The notes below the pieces were generated by a model. That model saw only the letters and a program-made list of their open reading frames with translations. It did no database searches and was not told the DNA's origin. This document shows positions 54,201-61,001 of a DNA stretch of 64,000 bases, piece after piece (position 1 is the stretch's first letter; each line of letters starts with the position of its first letter). The stretch is from Chitinophagaceae bacterium UBA7600 (GTDB lineage: Bacteria > Bacteroidota > Bacteroidia > Chitinophagales > Chitinophagaceae): assembly GCA_002478885.1 (NCBI GenBank), contig DLKC01000027.1:1-64000 (forward strand). The letters are read 5' to 3'. The translations under genes and the position numbers were made by a program.

Positions 54201-54544
54201 TTTTTACTTCTTCTTATGCCAAGTGCTGTTACCACAACTTCGTTCACTACATTTTCGCCCTGCGTAAGTCTAATGTTCAACGCACTTTGATTTCCAACAC
54301 TCACTTCAAACACCTGGTAACCGATGCTCGTAATTTCGAGCACGGCATTGTCGGCTGCAGAGATCCTGAATTCACCGTTAGCATCTGTCACAGTCCCTTT
54401 CGCACTGCCTTTAATTTTCACACTCGCTCCTGCAAGCGGAGCGCCGTCTTTTATATCAGTCACCTTGCCGGTAACAGTTCTTTGTGCCTGGGCAAAAGAA
54501 ATAAAACCCAAACACCACGCAAGAATCAATAGTAGTTTTTTCAT
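51269..54544 (-). CDS. SusC/RagA-family TonB-linked outer-membrane transporter
   Basis: 1091 residues from the ATG at 54544: signal peptide to about Ala20 (FISFAQAQ), a carboxypeptidase-regulatory-like domain (RTVTGKVTDIKDGAPLAGASVKIKG) about 22-100, a plug domain with VVLRGFKSLTG, ALFVVDGMPFDNSN and VLKGAAATALYGSRAANGVILI, and a 22-strand barrel ending in SIGFNVNVKF. It imports the ligand captured by SusD, powered by TonB. The upstream ATG at 54646 is rejected because it puts 34 residues ahead of a perfect signal peptide. Confidence 0.95.
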   Translation of the reverse strand: MKKLLLILAWCLGFISFAQAQRTVTGKVTDIKDGAPLAGASVKIKGSAKGTVTDANGEFRISAADNAVLEITSIGYQVFEVSVGNQSALNIRLTQGENVVNEVVVTALGIRRSKNQLPYSAQQVAGTDITKTRNTNFVNALSGKVSGLEIRQNNTLGGSTNVVLRGFKSLTGNNQALFVVDGMPFDNSNTNTGNQLTGRGGFDYGNAAADINPDDIESVNVLKGAAATALYGSRAANGVILITTKKGKKGLGITVNSGVTVGTVDKSTFPTYQKSYGAGYGSAIEYGSPDGNFFYFDVNGDGQPDLVTPTTEDASWGAKFDPNLQVYQWDAFDEFSPYYHTARPWVAAQNDPSTFLETAVSYNNSVNIQGGGDKATFKLGYTRNNDKGILPNSQVNKDLVNFASTYNITDRLSATASINYSKVKGVGRYGNGYGPNNIMSNFRQWWEMNVDVNELKDAYFRNRQNVTWNWSDPSDEVNGLRPIYWDNPYWSRYENFENDRRDRYYGLVSLNYKVTDWLNILGRIAHDAYDEQQEERVAVGSIGQFINGQLTTDANGEPSGYSRFNRSFRETNYDLLVNFDKNLSKNLNLKALVGGNIRQTTVSSIQAKTNGGLVIPKFYALSNSLNPVNPPVEALTKLEVDGLFAGLTLSYKDMLVLDATGRRDKSSTLPEANNTYYYPSVSGGFIFSKLLPSAKWLNYGKVRANYAEVGNSAPALSVNDTYNHDNNAVSFGTATLFSVAGTKNNSNLKPERTKSIEAGLELSMLKNRFGADVTFYNTKSVDQILPVGVSTATGYNFEFVNAGVIRNQGVEVSLNGTPVKSRNFSWTVTLNWSQNRSKVLSLYDTSKNLLITNFQSDVTLNAAIGEPYGTLRGSNYVYQDGQRLVKTNGFYQKSATSNEVIGNINPDWIGSISNTFKYKDLALSFLIDVRKGGDVFSLDMYYGLATGLYPETAGNNDLGNPVRNPLDQGGGIVLPGVTADGKPNDIRADISNFYGAYGYVRNPSAAFVYDASYVKLRELALTYSLPSSLMKKLNPVKSIDLSLVGRNLWIIHKNLPYADPEEGTSSGNIQGLQTGAYPSVRSIGFNVNVKF

Positions 54545-55155
54545 GATCGTAGTTTTTGTCCGGTTAAAAAGACAATTTTTAACAGAATAGTGATACATAG
54601 ACTTCGGCCTTAAAAACCGAACAATGAAACAAAACCACTCAAGCATGAATTATAAGAACTGAATTAAAAAGCCTGGGAGCAGCGTAATTATTTTTAACGC
54701 TATACTCACCTTTTTTCATTAGATTTTTCTTTCTGTACCGGGCATGGGAATAGGAATATGGCTTTTGTTGCGTCGCACTCTTCTGCGTCATCAACCTTAT
54801 TCAGCTTATACTTAAAATCAATTAGCAAAATTTTCATCAACAAACCTATTTGTTTTCCAATGCTGCAAATAGTTATTCATTGTGCGCTTTGCAAAAAAGA
54901 TAGCCAAGCCCGTTGAAGCATTGAAACCATTACTGTCATTGAATTATAACGGGAGAACATAAAATTTACGTGCATGTATTCAACCGGCTAAAAAAATCTT
55001 ATTCTGTTGCAATGCCGGTTGAATTGTAGCACTTAATGCAGTATAAAAATTGGAGAGGCAAAAAAATAATTTTAAAAAATCTTCACAAAAATTTGGATGC
55101 TATCAAAAAATAATTACAATTTTGTGACGCAAAAAATAACATAAACTTTTAAATC
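54545..55155. other. Gene-free stretch upstream of susC
   Basis: About 600 bases with no credible ORF. It contains a solitary repeat arm at 54767 and AT-rich sequence; a CTTCGG...CCGAA hairpin near 54601-54620 lies in the susC leader. No sigma/anti-sigma pair or other switch is evident. Confidence 0.5.
54767..54786 (+). repeat. Intergenic repeat arm, solitary
   Basis: GTTGCGTCGCACTCTTCTGC with tip TACCGGGCA 30 bases upstream, upstream of susC. Confidence 0.82.
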
Positions 55156-55248
55156 ATGCTCATGCAATCATATCTCAAAAACGATAACAGATGGTTTAGC
55201 CCTTCACAGGGTTATGGCATTGCCGGGGCATGTAAAGATGTAAGTTAA
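55156..55248 (+). CDS. Tiny ORF (30 codons) followed by a strong terminator
   Basis: Frame from ATG 55156 (or 55162) to TAA: starts MLMQSYLKNDNRWF and ends GYGIAGACKDVS. It is the only frame in an island closed by the terminator at 55281, so a short transcript with one mini-gene is plausible. I recognise no family. It could be a small peptide, a leader peptide, or just an sRNA with a chance frame. Confidence 0.35.
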   Translation: MLMQSYLKNDNRWFSPSQGYGIAGACKDVS

Positions 55249-55280
55249 AGCCGAGACTCAAACTAACTGACAATACAAGA

Positions 55281-55306
55281 TGCCCCGCAAAAAGCGGGGT
55301 TTTTTG
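55281..55306 (+). terminator. Strong terminator after the first tiny ORF
   Basis: CCCCGC pairs with GCGGGG around AAAAA, then a run of T; 33 bases after the ORF stop. Confidence 0.9.
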
Positions 55307-55337
55307 TTTGCCGGCATTGGCAACATAAATTCCGGGA

Positions 55338-55478
55338 ATGAAAAAGAATCTTTCAATAAACGCATTCAAATTTAACGGCACTATTGCACAGAGTTGCGAT
55401 GGAGTAACAGCTGTGCCGGGCTTTTATTATAGCAATTCAGTACCGGACATATTCAAACATACACGACCGTGGTTATGA
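55338..55478 (+). CDS. Tiny ORF (46 codons) ending in an RPW motif
   Basis: Frame MKKNLSINAFKFNGT to DIFKHTRPWL. The C-terminal Arg-Pro-Trp recurs in another tiny ORF at 60189 (YTNKRPWFYKDLC), where the DNA shares CGACCGTGGTT. Each is followed by a terminator. This one lies 189 bases before the AAA ATPase start, with the terminator between, so it could be a leader peptide controlling read-through. A secreted or RiPP-type peptide is another possibility; no modifying enzyme is nearby. Confidence 0.4.
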   Translation: MKKNLSINAFKFNGTIAQSCDGVTAVPGFYYSNSVPDIFKHTRPWL

Positions 55479-55511
55479 CAGGTTGGCTGCCGCAAGCAGC
55501 AATCGCATCAT

Positions 55512-55545
55512 AAGCCCGGTCAACACAAGACTGGGTTTTTTATTT
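55512..55545 (+). terminator. Terminator or attenuator before the AAA ATPase gene
   Basis: CCCGGTC pairs with GACTGGG (one G-T pair), extended by A-T pairs, then TTTTTTATTT. It lies 34 bases after the RPW mini-ORF and 122 bases before the ATPase start. Confidence 0.82.
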
Positions 55546-55666
55546 GTAAAATAAACGAAGTCGAAGGATGGAAAGGAAATCGCAGTCTTTGAGAATTGAT
55601 TGTGTTCCACTGTTTCAGGCTGCAACTCCTTGGACGGGGATTTTTGAAAATATAATTTTTATTACG

Positions 55667-56743
55667 ATGAACAATTCATACATAGGAAAGTATTCTGCGG
55701 CAGAAAGCCTGTATGATAGTTACTTTCTTTCAATCAGAATGATGTACCTGTGCCTCTTTAATACAGCGCCCGACAAGCTAAATATCTGCGATGTGGACGG
55801 TGAAAAGGCACACCTGGCTTTCAGAGAGAAATACAGTAACCTGGTTACCGATACCAAGACTTACAACTGGTACGACCGGCATAAGAAAACTGTTCAGTTT
55901 GTCAGGGTTATTTATGTTTTGAACACAAGATCTATTGTCGAATTTGGGCCAGGATATTGTGAACTTTTGCACGACGGCAAACAAAAAGACTTTGTTGATG
56001 AACTGTTGGCATTTACCGGTAGCTACAAAGAAAAAGCACGCAGGCGCCCGCTCGAAATTAACCTCATCGTTAAAGGTAATGACGGGCTGGAGTTACGCAG
56101 GATGGAAGTAAAACGCAACAAACTAGATCTTGATCTTTTTTATGAGAATGAGTTTAAGCACGTGGATTCAGTGATAATATCGAGATTGAAAAAAGAAAAA
56201 GACAAGGGAATTGTATTGCTGCATGGTTTGCCGGGAACTGGTAAAACAACTTATCTGCGCTATCTGATAGGAAAGATCAAAAAGAAAGTATTGTTTCTTT
56301 CTCCCGATGTTGCCGGCAACCTGATGGATCCTGATTTTATACAGTTGCTGATCAACAATCCGAATTCTGTGCTGATCATTGAAGATGCGGAGAACATCAT
56401 TATGGATCGCAAAATGAATAACAGCTCTTCGGTGAGTAACCTGCTTAACATTTCGGACGGTTTGCTCGCGGATTTTTTGAATGTTCAGTTGGTGTGCACA
56501 TTCAACAGTGCGCTCACATTAATCGACTCCGCGCTAATGCGAAAAGGCAGGTTGATTGCTAAATATGAATTCGGCAAGCTGGGCATTGACAAGGCACAGC
56601 GTTTAAGCAATCACCTTGGATTTAATACCATTGTGAATGCACCAATGACTGTTGCAGAAATTGCCAACCAACACGAACAGCCTTTTGAAACAAGGCAGGC
56701 AAATGTAATAGGTTTCAGGCAGGCAGCAGTTTTGCAGAACTAA
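55667..56743 (+). CDS. AAA family ATPase (BCS1-like ATPase domain)
   Basis: 358 residues from the ATG at 55667 (MNNSYIGKYSAAES); an in-frame ATG at 55568 would add 33 residues of unlikely sequence. The first about 170 residues are unrecognised. The C-terminal AAA domain has Walker A HGLPGTGKTTY, a Walker B with Glu-Asp order (SVLIIEDAENII) and the second-region STNALTLIDSALMRKGRL-like element (here CTFNSALTLIDSALMRKGRL). No membrane helix or protease domain. It probably remodels a protein or complex; the target is unknown. Expression may be controlled by the attenuator-like leader. Confidence 0.78.
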   Translation: MNNSYIGKYSAAESLYDSYFLSIRMMYLCLFNTAPDKLNICDVDGEKAHLAFREKYSNLVTDTKTYNWYDRHKKTVQFVRVIYVLNTRSIVEFGPGYCELLHDGKQKDFVDELLAFTGSYKEKARRRPLEINLIVKGNDGLELRRMEVKRNKLDLDLFYENEFKHVDSVIISRLKKEKDKGIVLLHGLPGTGKTTYLRYLIGKIKKKVLFLSPDVAGNLMDPDFIQLLINNPNSVLIIEDAENIIMDRKMNNSSSVSNLLNISDGLLADFLNVQLVCTFNSALTLIDSALMRKGRLIAKYEFGKLGIDKAQRLSNHLGFNTIVNAPMTVAEIANQHEQPFETRQANVIGFRQAAVLQN

Positions 56744-56828
56744 AGGTTTCAACCCTGTACCAGTAAATTGATGGGCTGCCACGAAGCGCAGCTCATCATC
56801 TTCAAAAAAGATGCACGGAGAACAGGAA

Positions 56829-56848
56829 GTACAAGAGTGCGACGCAAC
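56829..56848 (-). repeat. Intergenic repeat arm, solitary
   Basis: Exact GTACAAGAGTGCGACGCAAC between the AAA ATPase and MATE genes. No left arm is found, though CGCAGCTCATCATCTTC 40 bases upstream resembles a left flank. Confidence 0.88.
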
Positions 56849-56926
56849 AAAGTTTAATTCTTGTTGTGCAGCTAGGAAAAAATAACCGACAAAGCACGTT
56901 AGGTGCAAAAACAAAAGGGAGGACTT

Positions 56927-57004
56927 ATGAAGACCATTGTAGGTATAGGAAATAACGGGAAAGTGGAATTATTGGTTTATAACATTTTAATTTTAGAATT
57001 ATGA
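56927..57004 (+). CDS. 25-codon upstream ORF coupled to the MATE gene
   Basis: ATG at 56927 with a strong Shine-Dalgarno (GGGAGG) five bases upstream; encodes MKTIVGIGNNG to NILILEL and ends with TGA overlapping the MATE ATG (ATGA). SD sites are rare in this window, so this looks like a translation-coupling leader. The peptide itself may have no function. Confidence 0.5.
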   Translation: MKTIVGIGNNGKVELLVYNILILEL

Positions 57005-58416
57005 CTGAACAAACATATTCAATAGGCAATATTTTTTCTTTTTTCAAACGGGCACTCCGCGGAGATCAGATGGATTATACAAGCGGCAGCATTCGCACTG
57101 CGGTGTTCATGCTGGCCATACCAATGATACTTGAAATGAGCATGGAGAGCGTGTTTGCGCTGGTAGATCTTTTTTTTGTGGGGCATTTGGAAAACAGCCA
57201 GCATACGCTGCAGACAGTTAGTTTAACTGAAAGTGTACTATCGATCGTGTATGCGTTGGCAATTGGGATAAGCATGGCTGCGACAGCAGTTGTTGCGAGG
57301 CGCATAGGGGAAAAAAATCCGGATGCCGCGGCAACTGCGGGTGTACAAGCGATATGGTTATCGCTCGGTATAACAGCATTAGTCAGCATCACTGGTTTTG
57401 TATTTGCGCCTGATATTTTACGTGCGATGGGCGCGGAAGAAAATACAGTTGCGGTAGGAACATCCTACACACGTATTATGATGGGTGGAAGCATGGTAAT
57501 CATGCTGTTGTTTCTGATCAACGGAATTTTCCGTGGTGCGGGTGACGCGTCAATGGCAATGAAAAGTTTGTGGCTGGCCAATGTTTGCAACATCGTTTTA
57601 TGTCCGGTGCTAATTAATGGGTTGGGTCCAATACCCGCATTCGGGCTAAACGGCGCGGCAATGGCAACAACAATCGGTCGTGGCGTAGGTGTGGTGTATC
57701 AATTGTATCACCTGTTCAAAGCACAAGGCGTGGTTAAAATTCATAAGAATAATGTGAAGTTTGATTTACCAATTATTAAATCGATGATCAGCATTGCATC
57801 GCCTGCAACGTTCCAGTTCATCATTGGCTCATGCAGTTGGATCGTACTGGCAAGATTGGTTGCTGAAACAGGCCATAGCACTGCATCTGCAGGCTACCAG
57901 ACCGCCATACGGGTGGTGATATTCTTTATACTTCCTGCATGGGGCATGAGTAATGCGGCTGCAACGTTGGTTGGTCAAAACCTTGGTGCATTGCAACCTG
58001 AACGTGCGGCTGAAAGTGTGATGAAGACGGCAAAATACAATGCGGTGTTCATGGGTTTGGTATCGCTTATATTTCTTTTTGGGGCATACCCTGTTATTAG
58101 CATATTCACCAATGATGAAGCAGTGAAAGATATTGCGGTACAGGCGCTGCGCATTATTGCAGCGGGTTATATTTTCTATGGCGTGGGTATGGTAATGGCG
58201 AATGCATTCAATGGTGCAGGCGATACTTGGACGCCAACATGGATCAATCTCGTATGCTTTTGGTTTTTTCAAATTCCGTTGGCATATGCACTCGCAGAGT
58301 ATTTTAAAATGGGTCCTACCGGTGTGTTCATTGCAATACCTGTAGCAGAGGTAGCGATTACCATTACGGCATTCATTCTCTTTAAAAAAGGGAAATGGAA
58401 AACGGTGAAGGTGTAA
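57001..58416 (+). CDS. MATE-family multidrug efflux transporter
   Basis: 471 residues, twelve helices in two related halves with MATE hallmarks: MLAIPMILEMSMESVFALVDLFFVG in helix 1, LFLINGIFRGAGDASMAMK, GLGPIPAFGLNGAAMATTIGR, and in the second half VGQNLGALQPERAAES and NAFNGAGDTWTPTW. MATE pumps expel cationic drugs by Na+ or H+ antiport. Its start overlaps a 25-codon upstream ORF. Confidence 0.94.
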   Translation: MTEQTYSIGNIFSFFKRALRGDQMDYTSGSIRTAVFMLAIPMILEMSMESVFALVDLFFVGHLENSQHTLQTVSLTESVLSIVYALAIGISMAATAVVARRIGEKNPDAAATAGVQAIWLSLGITALVSITGFVFAPDILRAMGAEENTVAVGTSYTRIMMGGSMVIMLLFLINGIFRGAGDASMAMKSLWLANVCNIVLCPVLINGLGPIPAFGLNGAAMATTIGRGVGVVYQLYHLFKAQGVVKIHKNNVKFDLPIIKSMISIASPATFQFIIGSCSWIVLARLVAETGHSTASAGYQTAIRVVIFFILPAWGMSNAAATLVGQNLGALQPERAAESVMKTAKYNAVFMGLVSLIFLFGAYPVISIFTNDEAVKDIAVQALRIIAAGYIFYGVGMVMANAFNGAGDTWTPTWINLVCFWFFQIPLAYALAEYFKMGPTGVFIAIPVAEVAITITAFILFKKGKWKTVKV

Positions 58417-58510
58417 ACGGGGTGAAACAATGAATTAGATGTTGTCGCTCAGCTTTTTGAATACAGAGAACTTTATGCGGCCAATACTGTTATCAGGATA
58501 AAATTTAGCA

Positions 58511-60034
58511 TTGAAGGTTTCATTGATATTCCCGCATCAGCTATTCAAAGAGCACCCTTTATTGGAAAAAGAGCAACAGTTGTACCTGGTAGAAGAGTGG
58601 TTGTACTTCAAGCAGTACAGGTTTCATAAACAGAAGATCATTCTGCACCGTGCGAGCATGCAATTTTACAAAGAATGGTTACAAAAGTTAGGGCATGCGG
58701 TTAACTATATAGAAAGCGCTTCGCCTTATAGTGATATCAGAAAACTGGTACCATATTTAAAGAGGCAAAAAGTATCGCAGATAAATTATGTTGATGTACA
58801 TGATGATTGGCTAAAGAGAAGATTGCAAGGTGCCTGCAAAAAGCATGGAATAAAGGCTAGTGAATTTGCGACAGTACAATTTCTGAATACACTGCCGGGT
58901 GTGGCGAAGTTTTTTGATGACAAGGAAAAATATTTTCAAAAAGATTTTTATATCTACCAGCGCAAGCTGAGAAGTATTTTGGTAGATGAAAACGGGCAAC
59001 CGGTGGGCGGCAAATGGAGCTTTGATGCGGAAAACCGGCTAAAATTTCCAGAGCATCAGAAACTGCCTCTTTACAGTTTTCCAAAGGAGAATAAGTATGT
59101 GAAAGAGGCCAGGGCTTACGTTTCAAAGTATTTCAATCATCATTATGGTTCTGACGAACCACCCTTCGACACCGTGAACAGTTTTTACCCGGTCACTTTC
59201 GAAGAGGCGGAAACATGGTTGAAAGATTTTTTACAGCAACGCCTTGCAAATTTTGGAAAGTATGAAGATGCAATGCTACAAAATCAAAGCATTTTATATC
59301 ACGGCGTGCTTTCGCCAATGCTCAATATTGGATTGCTTACGCCTCAACAGGTAGTCGATGAAACGCTGCAGGTGCATGATAAGTTGAAAATTCCTGTCAG
59401 TTCCGTGGAAGGTTTTATAAGGCAGGTAATAGGTTGGCGGGAATTTATTCGAATTGTTTACGAACGTGAGGGTAGAAAGCAACGCACGGGTAATTACTGG
59501 AATTTTAAAAGAGAAATTCCGGCTGCGTTTTGGAAGGGCGAAACAGGAATTGAGCCGGTAGACAGTGTTGTCAGGCGTGTGTTGCAGAACGCATACGCTC
59601 ATCATATTGAAAGGCTGATGGTATTGGGCAATTTTATGTTGCTATGCGAATTCGATCCCAATGAAGTGTACAAGTGGTTCATGGAAATGTTTATCGATGC
59701 ATACGACTGGGTAATGGTGCCAAACACTTATGGAATGACGCAGTTTGCAGACGGCGGCCTAATGATGACAAAGCCTTATATCAGCGGCAGCAATTACATT
59801 CTTAAGATGAGTGATTACAAAAGTGGTAAGGCTACTTCAGATACCAATACGTGGCAGCAGATATGGGATGGATTGTTCTGGCGCTTTATGCATGTGCATA
59901 GGAATTATTTTAAAGGAAACCCGCGCATAGGTATGCTGGTAAATACCTTCGATAAAATGCCGGCCGAAAAAACGTCGCAACACCTGCGGGCAGCGGAAGA
60001 CTTTTTGCAGTTGCTTGACCAATGGAATAAATAG
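58511..60034 (+). CDS. Cryptochrome/photolyase-related protein (FeS-BCP/CryPro type) lacking Fe-S cysteines
   Basis: 507 residues from a TTG start giving KVSLIFPHQLFKEHPLL. The N-terminal Rossmann domain and the C-terminal FAD domain (SSVEGFIRQVIGWREFIR, AYAHHIERLMVLGNFMLL, YGMTQFADGGLMMTKPYISG) match prokaryotic (6-4) photolyases of the PhrB class. As I recall, those carry three clustered cysteines just after MSDY plus one earlier; here the stretch after MSDY (KSGKATSDTNTWQQIW) has none, and only the Cys in FMLLCEF remains. Either a cluster-free photolyase or a light sensor. Confidence 0.88.
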   Translation: MKVSLIFPHQLFKEHPLLEKEQQLYLVEEWLYFKQYRFHKQKIILHRASMQFYKEWLQKLGHAVNYIESASPYSDIRKLVPYLKRQKVSQINYVDVHDDWLKRRLQGACKKHGIKASEFATVQFLNTLPGVAKFFDDKEKYFQKDFYIYQRKLRSILVDENGQPVGGKWSFDAENRLKFPEHQKLPLYSFPKENKYVKEARAYVSKYFNHHYGSDEPPFDTVNSFYPVTFEEAETWLKDFLQQRLANFGKYEDAMLQNQSILYHGVLSPMLNIGLLTPQQVVDETLQVHDKLKIPVSSVEGFIRQVIGWREFIRIVYEREGRKQRTGNYWNFKREIPAAFWKGETGIEPVDSVVRRVLQNAYAHHIERLMVLGNFMLLCEFDPNEVYKWFMEMFIDAYDWVMVPNTYGMTQFADGGLMMTKPYISGSNYILKMSDYKSGKATSDTNTWQQIWDGLFWRFMHVHRNYFKGNPRIGMLVNTFDKMPAEKTSQHLRAAEDFLQLLDQWNK

Positions 60035-60071
60035 TTTTTTGTGCCAGGCTTTTGTATCGCTAGTAAACATC

Positions 60072-60091
60072 GTTGCGTCGCACACTTGTAC
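60072..60091 (+). repeat. Intergenic repeat arm, solitary
   Basis: GTTGCGTCGCACACTTGTAC preceded by AACATC and a GCCAGGCTTT tip; no right arm before the next features. Confidence 0.87.
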
Positions 60092-60188
60092 GGCTGATGC
60101 AATGCCGAGCAATAAAAAAGAAAATAAATTTCAAACACCTTGTGCAATCGAATACTAATTGCATCTGGTAACAAACAAAATGTAGTAA

Positions 60189-60350
60189 ATGAAAAAGGTA
60201 GCATCATATCAAAACAAGGGAACAGTTCAACTTCTTCAGCGACCCATTAATGGTGGTTATGCAAGCTTTGAATACGACTTTGGTTTTAGTTCGTCAGTAC
60301 TGTATTCATATACAAACAAGCGACCGTGGTTCTATAAAGATCTTTGCTGA
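60189..60350 (+). CDS. Tiny ORF (53 codons) with RPW motif, upstream of the tRNA array
   Basis: Frame starting MKKVASYQNKGTVQLL and ending SYTNKRPWFYKDLC. It is rich in Tyr, Phe and Ser. It shares the Arg-Pro-Trp element, and CGACCGTGGTT at the DNA level, with the ORF at 55338, and both stand before a strong terminator. It lies just ahead of the tRNA array but is separated from it by that terminator. Leader peptide or small functional peptide; no known family. Confidence 0.42.
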   Translation: MKKVASYQNKGTVQLLQRPINGGYASFEYDFGFSSSVLYSYTNKRPWFYKDLC

Positions 60351-60370
60351 AATATCAGCGGAGGAGGTAT

Positions 60371-60402
60371 AGCCCGGTCATAAAAATGGCCGGGCTTTTT
60401 TG
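60371..60402 (+). terminator. Strong terminator between the RPW ORF and the tRNA array
   Basis: Ten-base stem AGCCCGGTCA / TGGCCGGGCT (one G-T pair) with loop TAAAAA and TTTTTT after it. It ends eight bases before the first tRNA. Confidence 0.93.
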
Positions 60403-60410
60403 TTTTTCAA

Positions 60411-60482
60411 ATAGCAGCATTCCAATGGTTGGATACTTCGCCTGGAACGAAGAGGCTGCAGGTTCGAGTCCTGCCTGCTATA
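60411..60482 (+). tRNA. tRNA-Pro-like (TGG anticodon) with C33
   Basis: Perfect seven-base acceptor (ATAGCAG/CTGCTAT), D arm TTCC-AATGGTT-GGAT, perfect anticodon stem CTTCG/CGAAG, T arm GCAGG-TTCGAGT-CCTGC, discriminator A. The anticodon loop is CCTGGAA: TGG at 60443-60445 (Pro), but position 33 is C instead of the near-universal U, and position 8 is C. First member of the array. Confidence 0.8.
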
Positions 60483-60488
60483 CAAGAT

Positions 60489-60561
60489 GGGCTGTCATGT
60501 TCCAAGGCTGGCGAAGAACATTTGCAGTGTTATTGGAAGGGTTCGATTCCATTACGGTCCA
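60489..60561 (+). tRNA. tRNA-Ala-like (TGC anticodon) with degenerate D arm
   Basis: Acceptor GGGCTGT/ACGGTCC (seven pairs, two G-T), anticodon stem with AACA/TGTT and loop TTTGCAG giving TGC at 60523-60525, T arm AAGGG-TTCGATT-CCATT with one mismatch, total 73 bases. The D arm cannot form the normal four pairs; only CCA/TGG inside it pairs. Positions 8-9 are CA. Confidence 0.65.
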
Positions 60562-60567
60562 CAAAAT

Positions 60568-60639
60568 TGTTGAGTGGTGCAATGGTGAGCACATCAGTCT
60601 TTGACACTGATGATATTGGTTCGAGTCCAGTCTCAACAA
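60568..60639 (+). tRNA. tRNA-Gln (TTG anticodon)
   Basis: Perfect acceptor TGTTGAG/CTCAACA, perfect D stem GTGC/GCAC around AATGGTGA, perfect anticodon stem TCAGT/ACTGA with loop CTTTGAC (TTG at 60601-60603), T arm ATTGG-TTCGAGT-CCAGT, discriminator A. A well-formed 72-base tRNA. Confidence 0.92.
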
Positions 60640-60645
60640 CAAATG

Positions 60646-60749
60646 CCGGAAGTAGCTTATTGGCAAAGCGTCTGTTTATGCGATGGAAGAAAGAGTGTAC
60701 TACAAAGCTGCGTCACGGGAGTCATTCAATAGAAGTGATGCTGCTTCCA
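60646..60749 (+). tRNA. tRNA-like gene with normal 5' half and aberrant 3' half
   Basis: The 5' side is regular: GGAAG acceptor, TA at 8-9, D arm GCTT-ATTGGCA-AAGC, anticodon stem TCTGT/ATGGA with loop TTATGCG (ATG at 60678-60680). After it come about 56 bases with no T-loop motif; instead GCGTCAC (60710-60716) pairs with GTGATGC (60735-60741). The closing CTTCC (60744-60748) pairs with GGAAG. A remodelled or inactive tRNA, or a tRNA-like RNA of other function. Confidence 0.5.
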
Positions 60750-60756
60750 CAAATAG

Positions 60757-60841
60757 GTGAGTGCGACGAAGCGGGAGAGTCGTAACGGTCTGTAAAACCG
60801 CTGTTCAAAAAACTGAGGTGGTTCGAATCCATCCACTCACA
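60757..60841 (+). tRNA. tRNA-Tyr (GTA anticodon)
   Basis: Class II: perfect acceptor GTGAGTG/CACTCAC, D stem ACGA/TCGT, anticodon stem with CGGT/ACCG and loop CTGTAAA (GTA at 60792-60794), 15-base variable arm, T arm GGTGG-TTCGAAT-CCATC, discriminator A. Positions 8-9 are CG rather than UA. Confidence 0.88.
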
Positions 60842-60846
60842 CAAAA

Positions 60847-60930
60847 GGAGAGAGACCGGCTTGGCCGAGGGAGCTGTCTCGAAAACAGTTGACTGTAAAA
60901 GGTTCGGGGGTTCGAGTCCCCCTCTCTCCG
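60847..60930 (+). tRNA. tRNA-Ser (CGA anticodon)
   Basis: Class II: perfect acceptor GGAGAGA/TCTCTCC, anticodon stem GCTGT/ACAGT with loop CTCGAAA (CGA at 60880-60882), long variable arm, perfect T arm GGGGG-TTCGAGT-CCCCC, discriminator G as expected for serine. Confidence 0.93.
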
Positions 60931-61001
60931 CAATTTGTTTAAAATGTTATAGTTCGTCACTGAAAATAAGATATCGGGCAACGTTGTTCAAAGACAAAAA
61001 C

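Noticed and set aside
60757-60780. Repeat arms derived from the tRNA-Tyr 5' end
   Set aside because: The tRNA shares GTGAGTG and GAGTGCGACG with the two arm types, but the match is short and explained by the tRNA's own paired stems; too weak to claim descent.
60344-60785. Plus-strand frames across the tRNA array
   Set aside because: They read through tRNA genes and terminator; composition is that of structured RNA.
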